From assembly GCF_000235605.1 (NCBI RefSeq), contig NC_016584.1, positions 3,150,001-3,214,000 on the forward strand: 64,000 nt of DNA. The letters are read 5' to 3'. The notes below the pieces were generated by a model that was given only the letters and a program-made list of their open reading frames with translations, did no database searches and was not told the DNA's origin. The position numbers were made by a program, and so were the translations under genes. This document shows, piece after piece, positions 44,708-53,329 of this stretch; the first letter of the stretch is position 1; every line of letters starts with the position of its first letter. This DNA is from Desulfosporosinus orientis DSM 765. GTDB lineage: Bacteria > Bacillota > Desulfitobacteriia > Desulfitobacteriales > Desulfitobacteriaceae.

Positions 44708-44953
44708 ATGGAACCACGAAAACCAGTGATCGGCGGTAAGTACTGCCATTTTAAGAATAAAATATACCAATTGCTGGCGGTTGCCACCCACAGCGAAAGT
44801 AATGAAAAATATATCGTTTACCAGGCGCTGTATGGCGATTTCAGGGTATATATACGTCCATATGACATGTTTTTGAGCGAAGTAGACCATGTAAAATACC
44901 CAGAGGTTATACAAAAATATCGTTTTGAGTTGATGCAGGAGCCGGAGCGCTGA
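44708..44953 (+). CDS. DUF1653 domain protein
   Basis: An 81-residue protein matching DUF1653 ([23 protein letters not shown], then [20 protein letters not shown] and [10 protein letters not shown]). The family is small, cytoplasmic and uncharacterised. GCAGGAGG lies seven bases before the ATG. It is convergent with the thioesterase gene. Confidence 0.88.
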   Translation: MEPRKPVIGGKYCHFKNKIYQLLAVATHSESNEKYIVYQALYGDFRVYIRPYDMFLSEVDHVKYPEVIQKYRFELMQEPER

Positions 44954-44972
44954 TGGAATTCTTGAGAGCTTC

Positions 44973-45407
44973 TTACTCAGTTATCCTTTCAATCTCTGAT
45001 TTCCTGGTTACCTTTTCATTAAACTTAGCCGCATCTATGATGAATCTCTCATGAGTACCTTCAGAAATTAGGTCTACCCCATCATGGGCTTCTACATGAA
45101 ACAATAATCTTTTACCATCGATCTTTTCTAGCCGTAATTTAACTGTAACAGTAAAACCTGGCGGTGTAGCGGCAATGTGGCTTAATTTAACATCGGTTCC
45201 AACAGTTTGTTCATTAGGCCAATCCAAATGAGGATTGATAGCTTTAATACATGCCCATTCAAATAAGCCCACCATAAATCCAGTTCCAAACACTTTAGGC
45301 ATTGCTTGGAATTCTTCCGCTTCAGGGTAAAGATAAGGAACCGTTTTGTTGTCTGGTACAGTAAACTTAAACTCATAATCCAGACCAGATTGTAAAGTAC
45401 TTTTCAC
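44973..45407 (-). CDS. FlK-like acyl-CoA thioesterase
   Basis: A 144-residue hot-dog protein resembling fluoroacetyl-CoA thioesterase FlK, especially in TPPGFTVTVKLRLEKIDGKR and FHVEAHDGVDLISEGTHERF. The FlK-type catalytic set appears present: Thr in FGTGFM, Glu in LFEWAC and His in LSHIAATPPG. The GTG at 45407 is chosen because AAGGTGG lies eight bases upstream. Its promoter is a near twin of the one upstream of the acyl-CoA dehydrogenase at 46702, so it probably releases acyl groups from an intermediate of that pathway. Confidence 0.82.
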   Translation of the reverse strand: MKSTLQSGLDYEFKFTVPDNKTVPYLYPEAEEFQAMPKVFGTGFMVGLFEWACIKAINPHLDWPNEQTVGTDVKLSHIAATPPGFTVTVKLRLEKIDGKRLLFHVEAHDGVDLISEGTHERFIIDAAKFNEKVTRKSEIERITE

Positions 45408-45454
45408 TTGAAACACCACCTTGACGATGTTGAATATTCTATAATTTCTGTTTA

Positions 45455-45486
45455 TTTCCCAGGCTGTAAGGCCTGGGAAATTTTTT
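45455..45486. other. Hairpin in the thioesterase leader
   Basis: TTTCCCAGGC at 45455-45464 pairs perfectly with GCCTGGGAAA at 45471-45480. A T run follows on the plus strand only, but the only local transcript is on the minus strand, where it lies in the leader. Confidence 0.5.
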
Positions 45487-45588
45487 GTCCACCTTTGATG
45501 CTGACAAATTTGACACTGGAATCCCTCCCTAGCTCATGAAGCACAGTGGACAGTTCCGTTATGTGTCAAAATATTTTGATTTTATTTT

Positions 45589-45617
45589 ATACTACTTGCT
45601 AACAAATATTTTGTCAA
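45589..45617 (-). promoter_or_regulatory. Sigma-A promoter with embedded MarR-type operator, thioesterase gene
   Basis: On the minus strand, TTGACA (45612-45617) and TAGTAT (45589-45594) are separated by 17 bases containing TTGTTAGCAA. The element is almost identical to that at 46343-46371. The leader to the thioesterase is about 175 bases. Confidence 0.75.
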
Positions 45618-45677
45618 CAAAATAATCTGCTGAAAAAAATAGGCCTGCCTTGCCTTACTTTATACCAGATTATTAGT

Positions 45678-46082
45678 TTAAATTCGCTTTAAAACACTCT
45701 TTAATTGATTTATTTCTTCTGAGCTAAAAGGTTTTAATACTTCTACGTTTACATCTTCAACAATTTTACTGATTGGCTCACGCAATTCAGATCCTTTTTC
45801 AGTCAATTCAACATTAATGGTTCGCCGATCTCCAATATAAGTATTCCGCGTAATCAATTCTTTGTTTTCCAATCGATCCAGGATTCCAGTGATAGTTGAA
45901 CTATCTAAACCCAAAACAGTCGCAATTTGCTTAGGAGTTTGACTGCCCTCATTCCAAAGACATTGTAATACTCCATATTGCACAGGGGTTACGTTAATGG
46001 GTTCAAGTTCTGACTTTAAATATTTAAAAACTTTTTGTTGGGCTTGAGTCAGTAAGAAATTAATACACTCGGTCATTTCCAT
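45678..46082 (-). CDS. MarR family transcriptional regulator
   Basis: A 134-residue MarR protein with the winged-helix core (TPVQYGVLQCLWNEGSQTPKQIA, LDSSTITGILDRLENKELITR, DRRTINVELTEKG). It probably binds the TTGYTAGCAA operators inside the two promoters that flank its gene and senses a CoA ester or an acid. The ATG at 46082 is preceded by a weak GGTG. Confidence 0.9.
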   Translation of the reverse strand: MEMTECINFLLTQAQQKVFKYLKSELEPINVTPVQYGVLQCLWNEGSQTPKQIATVLGLDSSTITGILDRLENKELITRNTYIGDRRTINVELTEKGSELREPISKIVEDVNVEVLKPFSSEEINQLKSVLKRI

Positions 46083-46342
46083 AATTTTAGCACCTCAATC
46101 TTTTTTATTATTTAACCACACTATATTTCAAATTTATCAAACTTGTCAATTTAAGTTTACACTTTTCAGAGCTGAAGCATGACGCTATTAGGGGAAATAT
46201 TAAATAGTGTTCCATTTACGAGCAAAAGTCTACAATTAGCGACACAAAAGGAGATGGATTATTCTCTCAATGGCTGATTTAATTTGGGATTCCTCAGAAG
46301 GAATTTTGAGTCTAAAATACTATATTTATACATATTTATTTG

Positions 46343-46371
46343 TTGACAAATTATTTGCTAGCAAGTAATAT
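46343..46371 (+). promoter_or_regulatory. Sigma-A promoter with embedded MarR-type operator, acyl-CoA dehydrogenase operon
   Basis: TTGACA (46343-46348), a 17-base spacer and TAATAT (46366-46371). The spacer holds the perfect palindrome TTGCTAGCAA (46355-46364). The start would be near 46378, with a leader of about 320 bases. The 260 bases upstream toward marR show nothing else. Confidence 0.8.
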
Positions 46372-46590
46372 ACAATTATCAAAAGCTTTTGAATATTACT
46401 TTTATTGCAAATACGAGGAGGGGATATGGAATTTTAGTATATGCGACACCCCAAATTTAATAGAGTTAGTTCCCTTGCTACTCAATTATCAGGACGTTTT
46501 GAGAAAGTCAAGTGTTGTTAGCCGTTTATAGGTACATCGGAAAACTATTTATTCCATGTGAATTTCCAGTTTAGCTCGATAAAACAAATA

Positions 46591-46674
46591 TCCTCCCACT
46601 AAAAAGTGGGAGGACTGCAATAAAGTTGGTTCAAGGAAACCTTGTCCCGACTGCCACGGCGAGTGCCGGGAGGC
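46591..46674 (+). ncRNA. Candidate structured leader RNA upstream of the acyl-CoA dehydrogenase gene
   Basis: Three hairpins lie in a row. TCCTCCCACT pairs with AGTGGGAGGA around AAAA (46591-46614). CAAGG pairs with CCTTG around AAA (46632-46644). GCC-A-CGGC pairs with GCCG-GGA-GGC around GAGT (46653-46674). The ribosome site follows at 46688. I do not recognise a known riboswitch class. Confidence 0.45.
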
Positions 46675-46701
46675 TATCTAAAATTTAGGAGGTAGCATCA
46701 A

Positions 46702-47841
46702 ATGGATTTTATTTTATCGGAAGAACAAGAAATGATTATGAATACGGCAAGATCATTTGCTCAAAAGGAACTTAAACCTATCGCACTTGAGCTCGACGAA
46801 ACTAGTACATTTCCTGTGGATCTATATAAGAAGATGGGTGATATGGGTTTGCTAGGCTTACCGTTCCCATCAGAATATGGTGGTTCTGACGGAGATTATT
46901 TATCCTACATCTTAGCCGTAGAAGAAATTTCCAAGGTGCTTAGTGCCGTTGGCATCTCATATTCCGTAAGTACCTCTCTCTGTATGGGAGGAATATATCA
47001 AAACGCTTCCGAGGAACAAAAGAAAAAATATCTTCCGGATCTATGTTCCGGAAAGAAATTCGGCTCTTTCGGCTTAACTGAGCCAAATGCCGGCTCAGAT
47101 GCAGCAGGTGTAAGAACCACAGCTAAAAAGAATGGGGATCACTACTTACTAAATGGTTCTAAATGCTTTATTACCAACGGCCCCCTGTCAGAGACCTTCT
47201 TAGTATTTGCTTCAACGGATATAAGTCAAGGCACAAAAGGATTATCAGCGTTTATCGTTGAAAAAAGTTTCCCTGGATTTTCCATAGGCACTATTGAAAA
47301 CAAGTGCGGGATCAGATGTACTCAAGTCTCAGAACTGCTTTTTGAAGACTGTGTTGTCCCGGTTGAAAACTTAGTAGGGCAAGAGGGAAAAGGGTTTGGC
47401 ATCGCCATGAAAACTCTTGACGGCGGGAGATTCGGAGTCGCAGCCCAAGGACTTGGTCTTGCCGAAGGAGCATTTGATATCGCAAAACAATATATGAAAG
47501 ATAGAATCCAGTTTGGCAAGCCTTTATATAAAAATCAGTATTTAGCCTTTAAAATGGCTGAATTAGAACTTGAAATTGAACAAGCTAAGTATATTTTGTA
47601 TAAAGGAGTTCTCGACAAACAAGCAGGAAGACCTTATTCAGTTTCAGCAGCTAAGGCCAAAATGGCTTGTACCGATGCAGCCATGCATGTCACTGTAGAA
47701 TGCGTTCAGATGCTTGGCGGAAATGGCTTCATGAAAGATTATCATGTTGAAAGAATGATGAGAGACGCTAAGATAACCCAGATCTATGAAGGCACCAATG
47801 AAATCATGCGCATGATTATATCCGGATCCATCTTCAAATAA
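46702..47841 (+). CDS. Acyl-CoA dehydrogenase (acryloyl/2-enoyl-CoA reductase candidate)
   Basis: A 379-residue acyl-CoA dehydrogenase ([28 protein letters not shown] replaced by QMLGGNGF, C-terminal IYEGTNEIMRMI). It is related to the acd at 2445 but in a different context: a propionate CoA-transferase and a 2-hydroxyacyl-CoA dehydratase follow. There it may reduce the enoyl-CoA formed by dehydration, as in acrylate-type or 2-hydroxyisocaproate pathways. No etf genes are adjacent. AGGAGG lies eight bases before the ATG. Confidence 0.9.
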   Translation: MDFILSEEQEMIMNTARSFAQKELKPIALELDETSTFPVDLYKKMGDMGLLGLPFPSEYGGSDGDYLSYILAVEEISKVLSAVGISYSVSTSLCMGGIYQNASEEQKKKYLPDLCSGKKFGSFGLTEPNAGSDAAGVRTTAKKNGDHYLLNGSKCFITNGPLSETFLVFASTDISQGTKGLSAFIVEKSFPGFSIGTIENKCGIRCTQVSELLFEDCVVPVENLVGQEGKGFGIAMKTLDGGRFGVAAQGLGLAEGAFDIAKQYMKDRIQFGKPLYKNQYLAFKMAELELEIEQAKYILYKGVLDKQAGRPYSVSAAKAKMACTDAAMHVTVECVQMLGGNGFMKDYHVERMMRDAKITQIYEGTNEIMRMIISGSIFK

Positions 47842-47906
47842 TTCTCCATTTTGAGTAATGATTCCCCTGAATTTCGAAGTTGCAATGAGGAAGAAGGAAT
47901 GAATGA

Positions 47907-48095
47907 ATGAAAGAGTGTATTGCATGTCATTCTGGACAAATAAAACAGGTGGATATCAAAACCAAAGATGATGAGTTTACCTTAATCGAGAATAGCGAAG
48001 TAATTCTTAATCCCAAACCCCAAAGTCAAAAGGTCATCAAATTTGTTTGTTTAAACTGTGGATTTATAAACCTTTATGCAGAGGACTATTTTTAA
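47907..48095 (+). CDS. Small zinc-ribbon-like protein
   Basis: A 62-residue protein with two cysteine pairs, CIAC near the start and CLNC near the end, suggesting a single zinc ribbon. GAAGAAGGA precedes the ATG. It lies between the acyl-CoA dehydrogenase and CoA-transferase genes and may be co-transcribed. I do not recognise the family, and no function can be assigned. Confidence 0.6.
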   Translation: MKECIACHSGQIKQVDIKTKDDEFTLIENSEVILNPKPQSQKVIKFVCLNCGFINLYAEDYF

Positions 48096-48323
48096 GATAT
48101 CCTGTTCAAATTCGCCTTAATAACAGAAACCTGACCCTTCTGAGTACTTATCAATACGAGATTAGCCGCATACTTATATCATTCGTTTTGTGAATATTAT
48201 AATAATTTATTATATTCAGATGGGTCTCCTTTAATCCCGACTTACTGAAGTAAAAACAACCGAGTAGTCCAACCATGACTGACATGTCCACTGTAACTTG
48301 ATAATCGGAATATTGTATCTAAT

Positions 48324-48342
48324 GCCCCGCAATATGCGGGGC
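48324..48342. other. Small GC-rich hairpin before the CoA-transferase gene
   Basis: GCCCCGC at 48324-48330 pairs with GCGGGGC at 48336-48342 around AATAT. No T run follows. It lies 40 bases upstream of the gene start, in a gap of 290 bases that otherwise shows nothing clear. Confidence 0.4.
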
Positions 48343-48383
48343 AGGTTAAATGGCTGAGGATAACATTGAAGGAGGGGCATAGT

Positions 48384-49949
48384 ATGAGGAAGGTTAAGAT
48401 TATGACAGCAGAAGAGGCTGTTGATTTAGTTAAAGATGGGGTGACTCTCTGTACAAGTGGATTTGTTGGAAATAGTCTTCCGGAAGCACTTTATAAGGCT
48501 ATCGAAAAGAAATTTTTAGAGACCGGCTATCCTCAAAGTATCACTTTATTTTATCCGGCCTCACAAGGCAGCAGAAATGGCACCGGCGGTGATCATTTTG
48601 CTCACGAAGGTTTGGTTAAAAGAGTCATAGCCGGTCATTTAAATACTGCTCCCAAGTTAGGCGAGCTGTGTCTGGCTAATAAATGTGAAGGTTATAACTT
48701 ACCCCAAGGTACTTTGGAATATGTTATCAGAGATGCTGCGGGTCATAGGCCCGGTACCATCACCCATGTAGGCTTAGGTACTTTTGTTGATCCCAGAAAT
48801 GGCGGAGGTAAAATAAACGCCAGGACGACAGAAAATTTAGTGGAAGTTGTAAAAATCGGCAATGAAGAAAAGCTTTTCTACAAAGCATTTCCTATAGATA
48901 TCGCTTTCTTGAGAGGTACTTATGCGGATGAGTATGGTAATGTAACCCTGGAAAAAGAAGTAGCTACTATTGAGGTTACTTCCATAGCACAGGCAGTTAT
49001 CAATAATGGCGGCAAAGTAATTGTTCAAGTGGAAAAGGTTGTAAAAGGCGGGACTTTAGACCCCAGACTGGTGCAAATACCTGGCATTTATGTTCATGCT
49101 GTTGTCGAAGCTGATCTGAAAGATCATGAACAAAGTGTCGGGCATGAATATAACCCGGCACTGTGCGGGGAAGCAAGGGCACCTGAAGGCAATGTTGAAA
49201 TAACTCCCTTAAGTATTAAAAAAGTTATTGGCAGAAGAGCCGCTATGGAATTGGTAGAGGATACCGTTGTCAATTTAGGTGTTGGAACACCTGAGTATGT
49301 TGCTCAAGTTGCCAGTGAAGAAGGAATCGCCAATTATATGACCTTAACCGTAGAATCCGGTGCCATCGGCGGCAGTCCTCAAGGGGGAGCCCGATTTGGT
49401 GCTACTTTAAATCCTGACGCTATTATTGATCAAAATAGTCAGTTTGACTTTTACGATGGCGGCGGTCTGGACATGGCATTTTTAGGCTTAGCTGAATGTG
49501 ATGAACAGGGCAACATTAACGTCAGCCGCTTTGGTCCCAAAATACCCGGTTGCGGCGGTTTCATCAATATCACCCAGAATGCCAAAAAAGTATTCTTCTG
49601 CGGTACATTTACTGCAGGAGGCTTAAAAGAAAGAATTGAAGACGGCATGCTAATCATAGATCAAGAGGGAAAACAGCGGAAATTTATCAAAGAAGTTGAA
49701 CAGGTTACCTTTAGCGGAAGATATGCCATTAAAACCGAACAGCCCGTTTTATATATTACGGAAAGAGCTGTCTTTGAATTAAAAGAAGAGGGGCTGAACT
49801 TAATCGAAATCGCTCCCGGCGTTGATATCCAAACCCAAATTATTGATTTAATGGATTTTGTCCCTACCATTGACAAAAACCTCAAGCTTATGGACCCAAG
49901 ACTTTTCAGTGAGGAAAAAATGAACTTGAAAAACAACGAGGGAGAATAA
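48384..49949 (+). CDS. pct: Propionate CoA-transferase
   Basis: A 521-residue family I CoA-transferase closely resembling Clostridium propionicum Pct along its length, including the start RKVKIMTAEEAVDLVKDG and VESGAIGGSPQGG. The catalytic glutamate is Glu324, the same number as in the clostridial enzyme. Pct exchanges CoA among propionate, acetate, acrylate and lactate. The ATG at 48384 follows GGAGGGG; a TTG at 48366 is less likely. It is followed by a 2-hydroxyacyl-CoA dehydratase activator and dehydratase genes, so it probably makes lactoyl-CoA or another 2-hydroxyacyl-CoA. Confidence 0.92.
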   Translation: MRKVKIMTAEEAVDLVKDGVTLCTSGFVGNSLPEALYKAIEKKFLETGYPQSITLFYPASQGSRNGTGGDHFAHEGLVKRVIAGHLNTAPKLGELCLANKCEGYNLPQGTLEYVIRDAAGHRPGTITHVGLGTFVDPRNGGGKINARTTENLVEVVKIGNEEKLFYKAFPIDIAFLRGTYADEYGNVTLEKEVATIEVTSIAQAVINNGGKVIVQVEKVVKGGTLDPRLVQIPGIYVHAVVEADLKDHEQSVGHEYNPALCGEARAPEGNVEITPLSIKKVIGRRAAMELVEDTVVNLGVGTPEYVAQVASEEGIANYMTLTVESGAIGGSPQGGARFGATLNPDAIIDQNSQFDFYDGGGLDMAFLGLAECDEQGNINVSRFGPKIPGCGGFINITQNAKKVFFCGTFTAGGLKERIEDGMLIIDQEGKQRKFIKEVEQVTFSGRYAIKTEQPVLYITERAVFELKEEGLNLIEIAPGVDIQTQIIDLMDFVPTIDKNLKLMDPRLFSEEKMNLKNNEGE

Positions 49950-49952
49950 TCT

Positions 49953-50753
49953 ATGTATACTATGGGGATTGATATCGGTTCCTCATCCTCAAAGGTTGTC
50001 ATACTTGAAGATGGAGTTAACCTCATCGCCGGCGAAGTCATTCAGATTGGAACAGGCTCGACAGGTCCTAAACGGGTACTGGAGGAAGCTCTTGCCAAAA
50101 CAGGTCTCACCTTGGCAGACATGGCTAAAATTATTGCTACCGGCTACGGCCGATCTTCTGTGGAAGTATCCGACAAGCAAATCAGCGAAATCAGCTGTCA
50201 GGCTAAGGGAGTTTACTTTTTAGTTCCTACAGCAAAATTAATCATTGATATCGGCGGTCAGGATGTGAAGGCCATTAGACTTGACCGTATAGGCGGCGTC
50301 AGGCAGTTTTTTATGAATGATAAATGTGCCGCCGGAACAGGACGTTTTCTCGATGTGATGTCACGAGTACTGGAAGTGGATCTGGATGAAATGGCAGAAT
50401 ACGATGCCCGGGCCACAGAACCCGCCACGGTCAGCAGCACCTGCACAGTGTTTGCCGAATCCGAGGTAATATCTCAGCTTGCCAACGGAGTTGCTAAAGA
50501 GAATATTATTGCCGGGGTTCACCAGTCCGTTGCCAGCAAAGCCTGTGGACTCGCCTATCGATGCGGGGTGGAAGAGGACGTTGTGATGTGCGGAGGAGTT
50601 GCTAAGGACTTAGGAGTTGTCCGGGCCATCAGCAAAGAACTAAAAAAACCGGTCATTGTAGCTCCTAATCCCCAAATTACAGCCGCCCTTGGCGCTGCCC
50701 TATTTGCTTATGAAGAAGTTATGGAAGCTAATAAATTAAGGAAAGAGGTATGA
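49953..50753 (+). CDS. 2-hydroxyacyl-CoA dehydratase activator (component A, HgdC/LcdC/HadI type)
   Basis: A 266-residue ASKHA-fold ATPase starting YTMGIDIGSSSSKVVIL. The bridging [4Fe-4S] cysteines are expected in NDKCAAGTGRFLDVM and in the STCTVFAESEVIS region. It is a homodimer that injects an electron into the dehydratase with ATP hydrolysis. It starts three bases after pct and ends three before the dehydratase gene, so the operon is tight. Confidence 0.94.
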   Translation: MYTMGIDIGSSSSKVVILEDGVNLIAGEVIQIGTGSTGPKRVLEEALAKTGLTLADMAKIIATGYGRSSVEVSDKQISEISCQAKGVYFLVPTAKLIIDIGGQDVKAIRLDRIGGVRQFFMNDKCAAGTGRFLDVMSRVLEVDLDEMAEYDARATEPATVSSTCTVFAESEVISQLANGVAKENIIAGVHQSVASKACGLAYRCGVEEDVVMCGGVAKDLGVVRAISKELKKPVIVAPNPQITAALGAALFAYEEVMEANKLRKEV

Positions 50754-50756
50754 GAA

Positions 50757-52025
50757 ATGACTGATACAGCCAATATGAGTGCTAAAGAATTGTTAGGTTT
50801 CTATCAGGAAGAATTGTATGAAGAAGCGAGACAGGCCAAAAAAGAAGGAAAACTTGTTTGCTGGTCGGCTTCCGTTGCTCCTTCGGAGTTTTGTGTAGCT
50901 ATGGACGTGGCCATGATCTATCCTGAAACCCATGCTGCAGGGATCGGGGCCAGAAAAGGCGCCTTAGATATGCTTGAAGTTGCCGATGAAAAAGGGTATA
51001 ACCTGGACACTTGCTCCTATGCCAGAGTGAATCTGGGTTATATGGAACTTTTAAAACAAGAGGCTTTAACCGGAATAACCCCGGAGAAACTGGAAAAATC
51101 TCCGGCGGCCAGAGTACCCCTGCCTGATTTTGTCATAACCTGCAACAACATTTGTAACACCTTGCTTAAGTGGTATGAAAATCTTGCCGTTGAGCTAAAT
51201 ATTCCCTGCATCGTCATTGATGTTCCCTTTAATCACACCATGCCCATTCCCCAGTATGCTAAAGACTATATTGCGGAACAGTTTAAGGAGGCAATTGCTC
51301 AGCTTGAAGAGATTTGCGGCAAGAAATTCGACTATGACAAATTCTTGCAAGTCCAGGAACAAACCCAGCGCTCTGTGGCCCAATGGAACCGGATTGCTTC
51401 TTTGTCAGGGCATAAACCATCCCCCTTAAATGGTTTTGATCTTTTCAACTATATGGCCCTGATCGTTTGTGCCCGCAGCAGGGACTGCGCAGAAATTACC
51501 TTTAAAAAGTTTGCCGATGAACTGGAAGACAATCTAAGCAAAGGAATCTACGCCTTTAAAGGCAATGAACAAAAGCGTATCACTTGGGAAGGCATCGCTG
51601 TTTGGCCGCACCTGGGCCATACCTTTAAAGGCTTAAAGAATCTTGGCAATATCATGACCGGTTCAGCCTATCCCGGTTTGTGGAATCTTTCTTATACGCC
51701 CGGTGATATGAGTTCCATGGCAGAAGCTTACACCAGAATTTATATCAATACTTGTCTGGATAACAAAGTTAAGGTTCTTAGTGACATCATCAGCGGCGGA
51801 AAGTGTGACGGTGTTATTTATCATCAGAACAGAAGCTGTAAGCTCATGAGTTTTCTCAATGTCGAAACGGCCGATATCCTCCAACAACAAAATCATTTAC
51901 CCTATGTCAGCTTTGATGGAGACCAAACCGATCCCCGTAACTTTGCTCCTGCCCAGTTTGATACACGGATCCAAGCCTTAGATGAAATGATGAAGCAGAA
52001 TAAGGAGGGAGTTTCCCATGAGTAG
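50757..52025 (+). CDS. 2-hydroxyacyl-CoA dehydratase, alpha-type subunit
   Basis: A 422-residue HgdB/FldB-family protein (ICWSASVAP-like start KLVCWSASVAPSEFC, then CNNICNTLLKWYENLA and YHQNRSCKLMSF). The cysteines ligate a [4Fe-4S] cluster. With the subunit encoded next it removes water from a 2-hydroxyacyl-CoA by a ketyl-radical mechanism. Lactoyl-CoA is a reasonable substrate given the Pct neighbour. 2-Hydroxyisocaproyl- or 2-hydroxybutyryl-CoA cannot be excluded. Its end overlaps the next gene by eight bases. Confidence 0.92.
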   Translation: MTDTANMSAKELLGFYQEELYEEARQAKKEGKLVCWSASVAPSEFCVAMDVAMIYPETHAAGIGARKGALDMLEVADEKGYNLDTCSYARVNLGYMELLKQEALTGITPEKLEKSPAARVPLPDFVITCNNICNTLLKWYENLAVELNIPCIVIDVPFNHTMPIPQYAKDYIAEQFKEAIAQLEEICGKKFDYDKFLQVQEQTQRSVAQWNRIASLSGHKPSPLNGFDLFNYMALIVCARSRDCAEITFKKFADELEDNLSKGIYAFKGNEQKRITWEGIAVWPHLGHTFKGLKNLGNIMTGSAYPGLWNLSYTPGDMSSMAEAYTRIYINTCLDNKVKVLSDIISGGKCDGVIYHQNRSCKLMSFLNVETADILQQQNHLPYVSFDGDQTDPRNFAPAQFDTRIQALDEMMKQNKEGVSHE

Positions 52026-53136
52026 AATTGAAGCGATTATCAGTGAATTATCTTCTATTGCCAATAATCCCCGTAAGGCCATGGAAGATTATAAGAAAGA
52101 AACGGGCAAAGGGTCGGTAGGGATTATGCCTTATTATGCTCCGGAAGAAATCGTTCATGCCGCCGGTTACCTGCCCGTAGGAATTTGGGGAGGGCAAAAG
52201 AGTATTTCTAAAGCCCGTGCTTATTTACCTCCTTTTGCTTGTTCAATCATGCAATCCGTTGTGGAAATGCAGCTGGAAGGGGTCTATAACGACTTAGCGG
52301 CGGTCCTTTTCCCCGTTCCTTGTGACACTTTAAAATGTCTCAGCCAAAAATGGAAAGGCACATCCCCGGTCATCGTCATGACTCATCCTCAAAACCGAAA
52401 ACTCGAAGCAGCCAATAAGTTTCTGGCTGAGGAATATCGCCTTGTTCGTGAAAAGCTGGAAAAAATCTTAAATGTTCAGATTACCGATGAGGCACTGAAC
52501 CACAGCATTGATGTTTATAACGAAAATCGCAAGGCAATGCGTGAATTTACGGACATAGCCGCTAATTATTTGAACATTATTGATCCCAGAAAGCGTCATG
52601 AGATTATCAAGGCCAGATTCTTTATGGAAAAATCCAAACATACCGCCTTGGTCAAAGAATTGAATTCCGAGCTTAAATCTTTACCTGTGGAAGATTTTAC
52701 AGGCAAAAAGGTGATTTTAACCGGAATCATGGCTGAACCCAATGAAGTATTAGACATTTTGAAAGAGAATGATTTTGCTGTTGTGGCAGATGACCTGGCC
52801 CAGGAATCCAGACTGTTCAGGATTGATGTTCCGGCTGGTCCAGACCCACTCTACCGCTTGGCTAAATGGTGGCAAGAATTCGACGGTTGTTCTCTGGCTG
52901 TAGATACGAAAAAATTAAGAGGACCCATGCTGATGAATATGGTTAACGTGGATAAGGCCGATGCCGTGGTGGTTTGCATGATGAAGTTCTGTGACCCTGA
53001 AGAATTTGACTATCCCATCTACTACAGACAGTTTGAAGAAGCCGGAATTAAGAGCTTATTTATAGAAATTGACCTGGAGCCAACCTCCTTTGAACAGACT
53101 AAAACCAGAGTTCAAAGTTTTCGTGAAATGCTGTGA
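52018..53136 (+). CDS. 2-hydroxyacyl-CoA dehydratase, beta-type subunit
   Basis: A 372-residue second subunit of the dehydratase (MPYYAPEEIVHAAGYLPVGIWG; PPFACSIMQSVVEM; PVPCDTLKCLSQ). It carries its own cluster cysteines and pairs with the subunit before it. The ATG overlaps the upstream stop region, with GGAGG seven bases before. A terminator follows. Confidence 0.92.
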   Translation: MSRIEAIISELSSIANNPRKAMEDYKKETGKGSVGIMPYYAPEEIVHAAGYLPVGIWGGQKSISKARAYLPPFACSIMQSVVEMQLEGVYNDLAAVLFPVPCDTLKCLSQKWKGTSPVIVMTHPQNRKLEAANKFLAEEYRLVREKLEKILNVQITDEALNHSIDVYNENRKAMREFTDIAANYLNIIDPRKRHEIIKARFFMEKSKHTALVKELNSELKSLPVEDFTGKKVILTGIMAEPNEVLDILKENDFAVVADDLAQESRLFRIDVPAGPDPLYRLAKWWQEFDGCSLAVDTKKLRGPMLMNMVNVDKADAVVVCMMKFCDPEEFDYPIYYRQFEEAGIKSLFIEIDLEPTSFEQTKTRVQSFREML

Positions 53137-53190
53137 TTTTAATACAAGGTTAAGTTATATCTCTTGTTGCTTGTTTGCAGCCTGACTTGG

Positions 53191-53226
53191 GGGGAAGAGG
53201 TAGTATTGTGCCCCTTCCCCTTGTTT
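53191..53226 (+). terminator. Terminator after the dehydratase genes
   Basis: GGGGAAGAGG at 53191-53200 pairs with CCCCTTCCCC at 53211-53220 (one mismatch), then TTGTTT. It is GC-rich with a weak T run, so some read-through to the next pair of genes is possible. Confidence 0.55.
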
Positions 53227-53329
53227 GTTCAGCAGAGAATTATCATTACTTGTTTAATTTCACTTTACATGAAGCAATTAACGTTCTGCCAGTCGTGCCT
53301 ATTCGAAGCGTTATAAAGGAGGTATAAGG

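Noticed and set aside
45455-45486. Hairpin plus T run as a plus-strand terminator
   Set aside because: No plus-strand gene ends upstream; the local transcript is the minus-strand thioesterase leader.
46340-46531. A 63-codon frame starting in the promoter at 46343
   Set aside because: It begins upstream of the predicted transcript start and lacks a ribosome site.
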